This document shows, piece after piece, positions 43,753 through 51,489 of a stretch of DNA of 64,000 bases (its first letter is position 1; each line of letters begins with the position of its first letter). This stretch comes from Acanthosepion lycidas (lineage: Eukaryota > Mollusca > Cephalopoda > Sepiida > Sepiidae): the NCBI GenBank assembly GCA_963932145.1, contig OZ010590.1, positions 55,988,810 through 56,052,809 of the forward strand. Reading direction: 5' to 3'. The translations under genes were made by a program, and so were the position numbers. The notes under the pieces are model-generated. The model was not told where the DNA came from. It ran no database searches and saw only the letters and a program-made list of their open reading frames with translations.

Positions 43753-44511
43753 ATGGCGTCGCCGATAGGATACTCTCTGGTCCTTGAAGACCCAGAATAC
43801 GTAGATACGTGGATTCGTTGCTTTGCTGCTAATGCAAGATGTAAAAAGTTGAAAGACAACAAAAACAGAGGAGGGGAAAATGAAATCACCGACTTGTTTA
43901 TGGCTACCGCTGGTTGTGAAGCAATTATGAAGGTTGCTACAATGGTTTACCCTCGAGAACTAGAAGAAATGACTTTCGAAGAAATAAGTCAGGTTATTAA
44001 GGGAAACATGAGGCCAAAGAAAAGACTGGTGATTGCAGAAAGGACCAAGTTTATGGCAATGAAGCAGGAAGTGGATGAACCGATAGTAAAATATTTACAC
44101 CGGTTAAGAAGTGCGAGTAAATACTGTGAATTCGAAAAACTAGGAACAGGAGAGCAGACAACAGAAGAAGAATTAATCCAACTAAGATTAATTGAAGGTA
44201 TGCATAATTCAGCACATAGATATAAGTTAATGGAACAGTTACAACTTACAAACATGCCTTTGAATATGTGTATAGAATTTATACAACAGCAGGAATTAAT
44301 ACATACCTACAACCAAAATAAAAATAAATCCTACGAAGAAATAATGGCTGAAACATATACAGTACAAACAAAAAGAAAAAATTGTGCGTACTGTGGAAAA
44401 ATTCATGAAATGAAAAAAGAAAAATGCCCAGCCTTTGGAAAAACATGTTCAAAGTGTTTAAAAAAAATCACTTCAAAGAAGTATGTAAAACGAAAAATGT
44501 GGAAAAAGTAG
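43753..44511 (+). CDS. gag: gag (capsid and nucleocapsid)
   Basis: Encodes the structural protein that packages element RNA. I choose the ATG at 43,753 (MASPIGYSL), directly after the LTR. An in-frame ATG at 43,717 lies inside the LTR and would add 12 residues. The protein is 252 residues, with a helical capsid-like region and a C-terminal CAYCGKIHEMKKEKC knuckle (about CX2CX4HX6C). The second knuckle begins (CSKC) but its histidine and last cysteine are not in this frame. They lie in the -1 frame across the A8 run at 44,460-44,467. The gag stop is at 44,509, only 42 nt later. Gag-Pol would be made by -1 slippage here. Confidence 0.85.
   Translation: MASPIGYSLVLEDPEYVDTWIRCFAANARCKKLKDNKNRGGENEITDLFMATAGCEAIMKVATMVYPRELEEMTFEEISQVIKGNMRPKKRLVIAERTKFMAMKQEVDEPIVKYLHRLRSASKYCEFEKLGTGEQTTEEELIQLRLIEGMHNSAHRYKLMEQLQLTNMPLNMCIEFIQQQELIHTYNQNKNKSYEEIMAETYTVQTKRKNCAYCGKIHEMKKEKCPAFGKTCSKCLKKITSKKYVKRKMWKK
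43754..43771 (+). promoter_or_regulatory. primer-binding site, tRNA-Ser-like
   Basis: TGGCGTCGCCGATAGGAT begins 1 nt after the LTR. Its complement would be a tRNA 3' end with CCA, discriminator G, a GGCGAC acceptor strand and an ATCCTATC T-arm side. Discriminator G is typical of serine tRNAs, and mag elements are known for serine-tRNA priming. The site overlaps the first gag codons. Confidence 0.7.
44460..44467 (+). promoter_or_regulatory. A8 slippery run, gag/pol junction
   Basis: In the gag frame the run contains A_AAA_AAA, a classical -1 slippage heptamer. The -1 frame supplies the missing histidine and cysteine of the second zinc knuckle and continues into protease. A programmed shift is plausible. 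A 1-nt deletion in a longer A run would look the same. Confidence 0.6.
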
Positions 44512-45764
44512 AGGATGAAAATAGACAGATTTTTAATGCAAAAAAGGATAATATACAAAATACTGGATCTAAGAATGGAGATACAAAAATAAAAGTGAAA
44601 ATCAACGACTGTATTGTCGAAATGCAAATCGACACAGGTAGTGAGGTCACGATAGTACCCAGAAATTTCTGGGAAAAAATGGGAAAACCGTTTTTAAAAA
44701 AAACCAACGTACAATTACGTCAGTTTGATGGCTCGATTATAGCAATTATGGGTTACTTTGAAGGTTCAATAGAACTAAAAGAAAAATATGAAATAGTACC
44801 CATTATAGTTACAAATTGCCGAAAAACACATGGACTACTGGGGAATGACGTGTTAAAAATAAATTCAACGAAGTTGATTAATGAGATAGAAATGGAAAAA
44901 ACAGGAAAATTAAAAAATTATGAAGCTAGCCTGAACTTAAAAGAAAATGTTTCCCCCTCCTACTACGAAGCGAGAAAAATACCAGTGCATTTATTACCGT
45001 TGGTAATAGCTAAATTGCAAAAGCTAATAAAGGAAGACTTATTAGAACCTGCCCCTCCAGGAGGAAGTAAATGGGCATCACCCATTGTGGTATTGAAAAA
45101 AAAAGATGGTGACCTTAGAATTTGTGGAGATTATAAAATAGGGGTGAACCATAAAGTTTGTGCTGACTCGTACCCTATTTCGAATATGGAAGTAGCTTTG
45201 CATAAACTTGCTGGAATGAAAGTATTTTCAAAGATAGACCTAAAATCAGCTTACCACCAAATACCGATAAATGAAAATTTTAAAGAAGTGACGACCATAA
45301 ACACACCTATAGGCCTGTTAAGGTGGAAAAGAATGCCGTATAGCATAAAAACGGCAAGTGCAATTTTTCAAAAAGCTATTGAAAAAGTAATAGGAAATGT
45401 TGAAAATACCATCTGTTATCACGACGATATATGTGTTGGAGATTTAAATGAAGATGATTTAAAGAAAAAAACTGAAAATATACTGAACCGGCTAAGAGAG
45501 GCTGGTATGACAATAAATACAAAAAAGTGTGTAACCAACAGTAATGAAATATCATTTTTGGGTTACTCAATATCAAAGGAAGGGATCTCTCCAGATAAAG
45601 TACTAATAGAGAAAATTCTAAAAGTTGCTACACCGAAAAATAAAAAAGAGTTGGAGTCATTCTTAGGTTTGGTAAATTTTTATAGAAAATATGTACCAAA
45701 ATATAATGAGTTGACAGAACCATTTGCTAAGTTAAGAAAAAAAATGTGGAATTCATCTGGTTAG
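44468..45764 (+). CDS. pol: pol part 1: protease and reverse transcriptase
   Basis: Starts by -1 shift from gag and has no start codon of its own (the frame is open from before 44,424). The retroviral-type aspartic protease has its active site DTGSEVT at 44,631 and the second conserved motif HGLLGNDVL at about 44,830. The reverse transcriptase has WASPIVVLKKKDGDLRICGD, SKIDLKSAYHQIPI (first catalytic aspartate) and YHDD at 45,417-45,428 (catalytic box; the usual residue in Ty3/gypsy is Y-[VLI]-DD, so H is unusual). FLGYSISKEGISPDK and ELESFLGLVNFYRKY form the connection. The frame stops at 45,762, just after a second A8 run, before RNase H. Confidence 0.9.
45737..45744 (+). other. second A8 run with frame step between RT and RNase H
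   Basis: The coding frame moves by -1 here. The upstream frame hits a stop at 45,762, whereas the -1 frame continues through RNase H and integrase. A programmed shift at this place is not usual for the family. A 1-nt deletion or an assembly error in the homopolymer is more likely. Confidence 0.7.
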
Positions 45765-47575
45765 AACACCAACAGAAAGCCTTTGAAAACTTAAAACAGA
45801 TTCTGGCAAAAAAGCCAATAGTACAAATTTTTGACCCTCAGAAGGACATAACTCTAACTACTGACGCTAGTGAGCAGTCCATATCTGATATTTTGTCACA
45901 AGATGGGCATCCCATAATGTACTTATCGAGGAGATTAACAACGACTGAACACAATTATTCGAATATAGAAAGGGAGGCACTAGCCATAGTGTGGACAACG
46001 GATAGAGCAAGACAGTTCTTGATGGGAAAAAAGTTCTTGTTGAAAAGTGATCACAGACCACTGGAATTTATTTTCAACCCAAGAAAAGAGCTACCGAAAG
46101 TTACAACGTCCAGAATATTATGTTGGGCGATTAGACTGATGGCGTTCGACTTTGACATTGAATATGTTAAAGGGAATACGATACCGCACGTTGATGCCTT
46201 ATCTAGATTGAGGTTTTATAGAGAGGAGAAGGACAAAAACGACAAGGAATTTGAAGACACATTCTTGCACCTTGTAGAAACCGATGTAATATCTGTAGAT
46301 AAAATGGCTACTGAAACTACAAATGACCCAGTGTTAAATAGAATAATGTCGAGGATAAAACAGAATCGCTGGGGAAATTGTTCAATGGCTGAAAGACCAT
46401 TCAAAGAAATCGGACATAAAATGACTATAGAAAACGGGATAATATGTAATGGAGACTTGGTAGTTCCTCCAGAAACACAGAGGAGACAAGTTGTAAAAAG
46501 TGTACACGATGACATACATTGTGGAGTGGCAGCTGTGCAAAGAAGATTAAAATTGGAAGCGTGGTGGCCGGGGTACTCAAGAGACATAGAAGACTACGTA
46601 AAAAAATGCAAAAAATGCACAGAACTCAGGAATTTTAAGCAAAAGAAAATACATGTATGGTCCCGAGAAGTAGAACCATGGAGCAGAGTACACATGGACC
46701 ATGCCTATGTCAATGGGATAGGACTATTATTAATATTAGTAGACGCATATTCAGGTTGGCCTGAAGTGGTGAGAGTACCTGATAAAAAAAGTACCACCAT
46801 AAAACAAATATTAAGAGTAATATTTTCGAGGAATGGGACACCGAGAACATTGGTGACTGATAACGCACCAGAATTTGTGGATGCTGATTTGCATGAATGG
46901 CTAAGAAAAATAGGATGCAGACCTTACAAGACCCCTCCCTACCACCCTCAAAGTAATGGGACAGCGGAAAGGATGGTCCAGATGGTAAAGAAGGGCATAA
47001 AAGCATGCTTGCAACAGAAGGAGGAAATCGATGCTTTCCTACCAAGACTATTATTAAGTTACAGAACAATTCCACATGCAGGCAGGCCGGAAAGTCCATC
47101 TGCTTTAATGGGCAGACAATTAAGGTCCCCTTTGACTATGTCATATGCCACAAATCAAAAGATGTGGTACAAAAGAAATAGGAATATGCAACCCGAGTCA
47201 GCCGAATTTATTATGCAGAAAGGACATAATACTGCAATATTAAATAAAGAAAATGGGAACAGTGTCCTAGCTCATGCTGACCAAATAAGATCCCAAGGAG
47301 AAGAATCGGATGAGGAAATGCCTTCAGAGATGCCCATTATTGACGTAACAGAAGAGTTAATGCAGAATGAAACTGTGGAGGAAGAAGTAGAATGGGACAA
47401 GTTAGAAGAGAAAGACCAGAGTATGCAAGAGGAACAGTTCGATTATAGGGAAAGACGTGATAGATCTAGATCTCCAAGGGAAAGGAGAGAGATAAAGGAA
47501 GATGTTCAGGAGGGCACAAGAAGAAGTACAAGAAGTACTCACGGCATAAGGCCCCTCCGTTATAGGGAGATGTAG
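45746..47575 (+). CDS. pol: pol part 2: RNase H and integrase
   Basis: The frame is open from about 45,743, and its first ATG (45,746) may be incidental. RNase H removes the RNA strand: catalytic DAS at 45,863, then an EREALAIVW glutamate, a KSDHRPLEF aspartate and an NTIPHVDALSRL aspartate. Integrase inserts the DNA copy: HHCC zinc domain (VHDDIHCG ... CKKCTEL, ~46,503-46,625), catalytic aspartates at 46,697 and 46,859 and glutamate at 46,967 (NGTAERM). There are 35 residues between the last two, the DD35E pattern. A GPY/F-like module and an acidic, RS-rich tail (RDRSRSPRERRE) follow. The stop lies inside the 3' LTR, as is common in compact elements. Confidence 0.93.
   Translation: MEFIWLEHQQKAFENLKQILAKKPIVQIFDPQKDITLTTDASEQSISDILSQDGHPIMYLSRRLTTTEHNYSNIEREALAIVWTTDRARQFLMGKKFLLKSDHRPLEFIFNPRKELPKVTTSRILCWAIRLMAFDFDIEYVKGNTIPHVDALSRLRFYREEKDKNDKEFEDTFLHLVETDVISVDKMATETTNDPVLNRIMSRIKQNRWGNCSMAERPFKEIGHKMTIENGIICNGDLVVPPETQRRQVVKSVHDDIHCGVAAVQRRLKLEAWWPGYSRDIEDYVKKCKKCTELRNFKQKKIHVWSREVEPWSRVHMDHAYVNGIGLLLILVDAYSGWPEVVRVPDKKSTTIKQILRVIFSRNGTPRTLVTDNAPEFVDADLHEWLRKIGCRPYKTPPYHPQSNGTAERMVQMVKKGIKACLQQKEEIDAFLPRLLLSYRTIPHAGRPESPSALMGRQLRSPLTMSYATNQKMWYKRNRNMQPESAEFIMQKGHNTAILNKENGNSVLAHADQIRSQGEESDEEMPSEMPIIDVTEELMQNETVEEEVEWDKLEEKDQSMQEEQFDYRERRDRSRSPRERREIKEDVQEGTRRSTRSTHGIRPLRYREM
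47561..47570 (+). promoter_or_regulatory. polypurine tract (second-strand primer)
   Basis: TATAGGGAGA sits immediately before the 3' LTR. The AGGGAGA part is the expected plus-strand primer, although short. It also encodes the last pol codons. Confidence 0.6.
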
Positions 47576-47684
47576 TGATATGCAAATTAGTATAATTTGC
47601 ATATGAGCAGGTAGCTCATATGATAAACGGACACCAACTAGAACAGATGTGGAACGCTTACTTAGCAAGATACACGACACAACA
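47571..47684 (+). repeat. 3' LTR
   Basis: Identical to the 5' LTR over 114 bp. It includes the pol stop at 47,573-47,575 and is followed by the AATAT duplication. Confidence 0.95.
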
Positions 47685-47775
47685 AATATGTTCTGCAAGT
47701 TTCAAATTCTCCAAGGCCTCCTTCCTCATTAGACTGTCTAGAAATTTTAACTGTCTCTTTCTTGGTACAAGAAGC
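47685..47775 (-). pseudogene. LINE family A, remainder after the LTR insertion
   Basis: TTCAAATTCTCCAAGGCC and CATTAGACTGTCTAGAAATT continue the LINE sequence broken off at 43,638. Confidence 0.8.
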
Positions 47776-47809
47776 ATGGAATTATGCATCATAGGATGGT
47801 ATTTTTTGT

Positions 47810-48190
47810 AATTGTTCACTCAATAAAAGTCCTAAGAGCCACACAAAATAGAGGGCTGCTGAATGAAGTTGTAAGAACCTGAGAGAAGCAGGAAGAATTG
47901 CAGTTTATGAAACTATATAGCATAGATGAAGTTTTTACCCTGGATTTTAAGAGGTTAAGATTGTAGTGATTTGAGAAGAATCCTTTTAGAAATCTGTTGC
48001 ACAAAGCAGCAGTTCTTGGGAAGAAGCTGTTGAAATGTATCTTCTTTCTTACTAACGGAATATGAAGGGAATGTGGACAATTTGTTTGGTGTGCATGACA
48101 TGATAGGTCCTAGTTTTAAAGATTGGAACGAAACAAAGTAACTCACCAGGACATTTGCTATGCAAATAGCAATAGAGTATCGAGAGACTT
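47810..48190 (-). pseudogene. LINE family C, ORF2 C-terminal fragment
   Basis: Minus-strand frames give CYLHSKCPGELLCFVPIFKT (48,120-48,180), corresponding to the YxHGKCSxEL-xLVP stretch, and later TASSQELLLCATDF in the FPRTxxLWN region. TTAAGATTGTAGTGATTTGA and GGATTTTAAGAGG match the 3' part of the 18.2 kb copy. Frame-broken. Confidence 0.65.
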
Positions 48191-48289
48191 GTGATGATAC
48201 AATTTTCTTTTCCTACAGTGTATGTGCAATATTGTCTCACATTACAAATACATTCACATATATGTATGTTTTTTTTCAGGCAAATGTTA

Positions 48290-48480
48290 TTAAAGACATC
48301 AGACATTTTGTGTTGATTAATTTTATTGATTGACTTTTCCAAATTACAAATAATTCTTCACAGATAAGGAGGGCATTCTGTCAGAAATTGTCCAAAGTTT
48401 TTTTCTGGAAGAAATATAGTCCAAGCTTTCAAATTCCTTAAGTCATCATCAGGGTAGGTAGAGACAAATGATGAGTTTTG
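48290..48480 (-). repeat. dispersed repeat, inverted relative of 35.2 kb
   Basis: Minus-strand match to 35,185-35,388. Confidence 0.75.
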
Positions 48481-48643
48481 TAGAATGGGTAGTTAAGTAG
48501 TCAAAGAGTGTTATGTCATAAACGAGGTGTGATAGGTGTTATATTTTTTTTTATTTTATGTATTTTTTTATATATGCATTTGATGATGCTGACTTTTAAA
48601 TTATAATTGTTTGTATTTGTAGATGTTTTTTTTGCTGCATGTA

Positions 48644-48644
<1 letters not shown>

Positions 48645-48708
<64 letters not shown>

Positions 48709-48710
48709 AC
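48645..48710. repeat. (CT)n(TA)n(TG)n microsatellite
   Basis: CT units, then TA units, then TG units. The MITE begins 10 bp later. Confidence 0.97.
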
Positions 48711-48719
48711 GTGCAGTTA

Positions 48720-48799
48720 TTAGGTTGGTGCAAAAATAATGTCGTTTTCTCACATAGTAATATATGTGAGAAAACGACATTATTTTTGCACCAACATAA
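48720..48799. mobile_element. mariner-type MITE, near-perfect hairpin
   Basis: TTAGGTTGGTGCAAAAATAA to TTATTTTTGCACCAACATAA, flanked by TA. Arms of about 37 nt pair almost perfectly around a ~6-nt loop (AATGTCGTTTTCTCACATA against its complement). It could fold as a microRNA-precursor-like hairpin if transcribed. Confidence 0.95.
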
Positions 48800-49215
48800 T
48801 ATTCATGCTGAGAAGGAAAAGGTTGAGGTAAAATAAGAAAATTAGTTTTGTCAGTTTCTAGGATCCTGAAATATATCTGTTCAGACTAATCATAGTTCCA
48901 TGCTAAAAATTTGATACTTTCCTTAACTCTATCCCCCCTGTCCTTGATCCATTGCAACTTTATAAATAGAGTGCACAACCTGATACGAGTATATTTAGTT
49001 CAGCATGGAACAACTTAACTCTCACAACTCATGGAGCCACATCATCTAACTTTACAATTAACTTTAACTCTTCATTTTGTTTTAACATACTTCTAAGGAA
49101 CTCATTTCATCTGTCTCATGTTGAACATTGCAGTAATAAAATGATTCGCTATTTTTTAATTTTGGTATTGTCTTCATTTTTATACTTAGCTCATTTTAAT
49201 ATCCTCCTTTTGCTA

Positions 49216-49311
49216 TTAGGTTGGTGCAAAATTAATGTCGTTTTCTCACATAGTAACATTCTCACATAGTAACATATGTGAGAAAACGACATTATTTTTG
49301 CACCAACCTAA
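49216..49311. mobile_element. mariner-type MITE with duplicated loop
   Basis: Same family, 96 bp, TA-flanked. The segment TTCTCACATAGTAACA occurs twice in a row, which lengthens the left side of the hairpin. Confidence 0.95.
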
Positions 49312-49469
49312 TATAAAGAAGGACAATATTCAAACACCATGGCTGACAACACATTCCAAGCAATTATTCTTCTTCTGATTGTAGTGGACTCGTTACCAGC
49401 TATTTGCTAGTTACAATAATATAGCCCTTTGAAATATGCAAGTAACACTCAATTAGACTCAATTTTGAC

Positions 49470-49470
<1 letters not shown>

Positions 49471-49506
<36 letters not shown>
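49471..49506. repeat. (TA)n microsatellite
   Basis: Pure TA run. Confidence 0.97.
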
Positions 49507-49508
<2 letters not shown>

Positions 49509-50104
49509 TTCCTTGATTTATTGTTGCAACACATTCCTATGATGTGTCATAATGAAATTTTCAGTCTAAGTTGGAATGTACCCGCAATTTTCTATGAATT
49601 AGCACTTACTCATCAACAATCTAATATGGTGTACAAACAGGAACTCACCCAGGTCACCTCCCTCACTCTAGCACCATATGACAAAGTATTCTTCTGCTGC
49701 ACCATTTGTGTCATGTATGAGGCAAACAGCATAAGTAAAACCAAGATTAATGTAAATTGCATCTTAATCATGAATCATATGTCAGGATTGTTATAACCCA
49801 GGAACTTAGTCTAGTCTCAACCATCAGTATCCTTTCAACATTTGAGATGCAGTGAAACATATGAATAACTGTTTTGTTTCTTTTAAGCAAAATTGCACAT
49901 ATTAGCCTTTATTGTTTATTAATAAGGTAAAATAGTAAATGTAACCTCAATTTGAGCAACTACATTTGACTTTAGATTTTGGTTTTCAATGTGACAGTCA
50001 TAATCCTGGCATACTGGTAGCAATGTAACGTAAATGAGTAGAAACAAGATTAATGGAGATAGCATTGGAACCATGAAGGTTGAGACTGTCATAACCCATG
50101 GACT
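49507..50104. other. unassigned, with a repeated TGTCATAACCCA-type word
   Basis: AACCAAGATTAATGTAAATTGCAT ... GGATTGTTATAACCCAGGAACTTA near 49,740-49,810 resembles AACAAGATTAATGGAGATAGCAT ... GACTGTCATAACCCATGGACTTA near 50,045-50,105, a local ~300-bp direct repeat. The frame at 49,521-49,796 has no family motif. Confidence 0.5.
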
Positions 50105-50139
50105 TATTGTATATATATATATATATAAACAAACAGTAT

Positions 50140-50402
50140 TTAGAAAAATACCATGACAAATTGGAAAAAAAGTTTGTTGTGATGTGTTTCATTCATTTGG
50201 ATTTCATTGGACTAGGCTTTGTTGCCATATTTACACATGTGCATGAAACAAGAGATGCTGATATGTTTGAAACTATCAGCATCTCTTGTTTCATGCATAT
50301 GTGTAGACGTGGCAACATCAACAAAGCCCAGTCAGAGGAAATCCTAATGGATGAAATGCGCCACAAAGGCTTTTTTTCCAATTTGTCATGCAATTTTTCT
50401 AA
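50140..50402. mobile_element. foldback element, 12-nt loop
   Basis: The left arm 50,140-50,262 (TTAGAAAAATACCATGAC ... GAGATGCTGAT) and right arm 50,275-50,402 pair with about 80-85% identity and a few small gaps. The innermost 22 bp (GCATGAAACAAGAGATGCTG) are perfect. TA-rich sequence lies outside both arms. The frames on both strands (63-123 codons) come from the arms and carry no family motif. Confidence 0.9.
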
Positions 50403-50672
50403 AATATATATATTACTTAAAATGAGTTTGCTTAGAAATGTGGAAACAAATTTGGCAATATGTATTTAAAAATTTAAATAGTCTATGACAGGTGTAAATC
50501 CTTATTAATGCTATAAAAACAGACATAAAAATTGTATATAAAAAAAACAAATTGTACATACAAAAAACAACAAAGGCAAGAAGAGCAAAGATAATAAAAT
50601 AAATCCCTGGAAATATTGTCTTGATTTTCCTCTTTACGGTAATGTATTTTATTATACTTGTTCCCCTTATGT

Positions 50673-50677
<5 letters not shown>

Positions 50678-50714
<37 letters not shown>
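50678..50714. repeat. (TA)n microsatellite
   Basis: Pure TA run. Confidence 0.97.
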
Positions 50715-50721
<7 letters not shown>

Positions 50722-51489
50722 ATTTTAATATGTCCATTTTTATAGCATTAATATTTAAAACTTGATAGCTTCATATGAGTAAAAAAATAATTTTTTTTAA
50801 CTTTGTCAATAAAATGAAGAATTTCTTTCTTTTGAGGCTGCTTTAGGGGTGAGGATGTTTAATTGCTGAAACTTGGGTGTATGTTGCAAGATCTTCATAT
50901 TTTAACTTTCAGCACTTTGTATTATTAATATTACTTCCCAATGCATTCTTTAACAAGTTCTTTCAGTTGCAGTATCCTTATTGTTAATTTCACTCAAAGT
51001 TGTTTTTCTGAACATTATCATTGATAACTCTCTCCATCAATTTGCAGATCCTAGTTACTATATTCTTAATACTTGGTATAATGCAAAAATATCACAATGA
51101 TAAAATCGAACAATAATTATTTATAACTATTTATAGTGGGACTCATGCATGCAATTACAACTAATCCATAATAATATTTTAAATTTTGAAATCGTATTTA
51201 TTTTTGGTATATGAACTTTTTCAAACTGTTTCTAAATCTTTGATTGTCTTTCACTCATTATTACCTCACCTGCTATCCTCTTCTATCACACATCTGACAC
51301 ATGCCACACTATTTGAGAAACAATGATCTACACTCATCTGTAAACATTTTTGTGTTTGGTGTTTATAGTGCTCATCATGAAGTGTCTTAAAGTTGCTGAT
51401 ATTGCTGGTATTCAGATTTCAATTTTTCCATTGCCCAGTTTCTTACGCAAATAGTGGATTTTCCTATTTGTTTCCCTATTAAATCTGAT
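50715..51489. other. no feature recognised
   Basis: Unassigned AT-rich sequence leading into the LINE. Confidence 0.4.

Larger units (their letters stand above)
43639..47684 (+). mobile_element. Ty3/gypsy LTR retrotransposon, mag-like
   Basis: The 4,046-bp element is bounded by identical 114-bp LTRs (43,639-43,752 and 47,571-47,684) that start TG and end CA. The target duplication AATAT is at 43,634-43,638 and 47,685-47,689. The layout is LTR, primer-binding site, gag, protease, reverse transcriptase, RNase H, integrase, LTR, with no envelope gene. Very short LTRs, a serine-tRNA-type primer site and paired CCHC knuckles fit the mag/SURL branch of Ty3/gypsy. The clade call is inference. Identical LTRs mean a recent insertion. 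Confidence 0.95.

Noticed and set aside
43639-47684. Endogenous retrovirus with envelope
   Set aside because: No reading frame lies between integrase and the 3' LTR. Pol ends inside the LTR, so this is an envelope-less retrotransposon.
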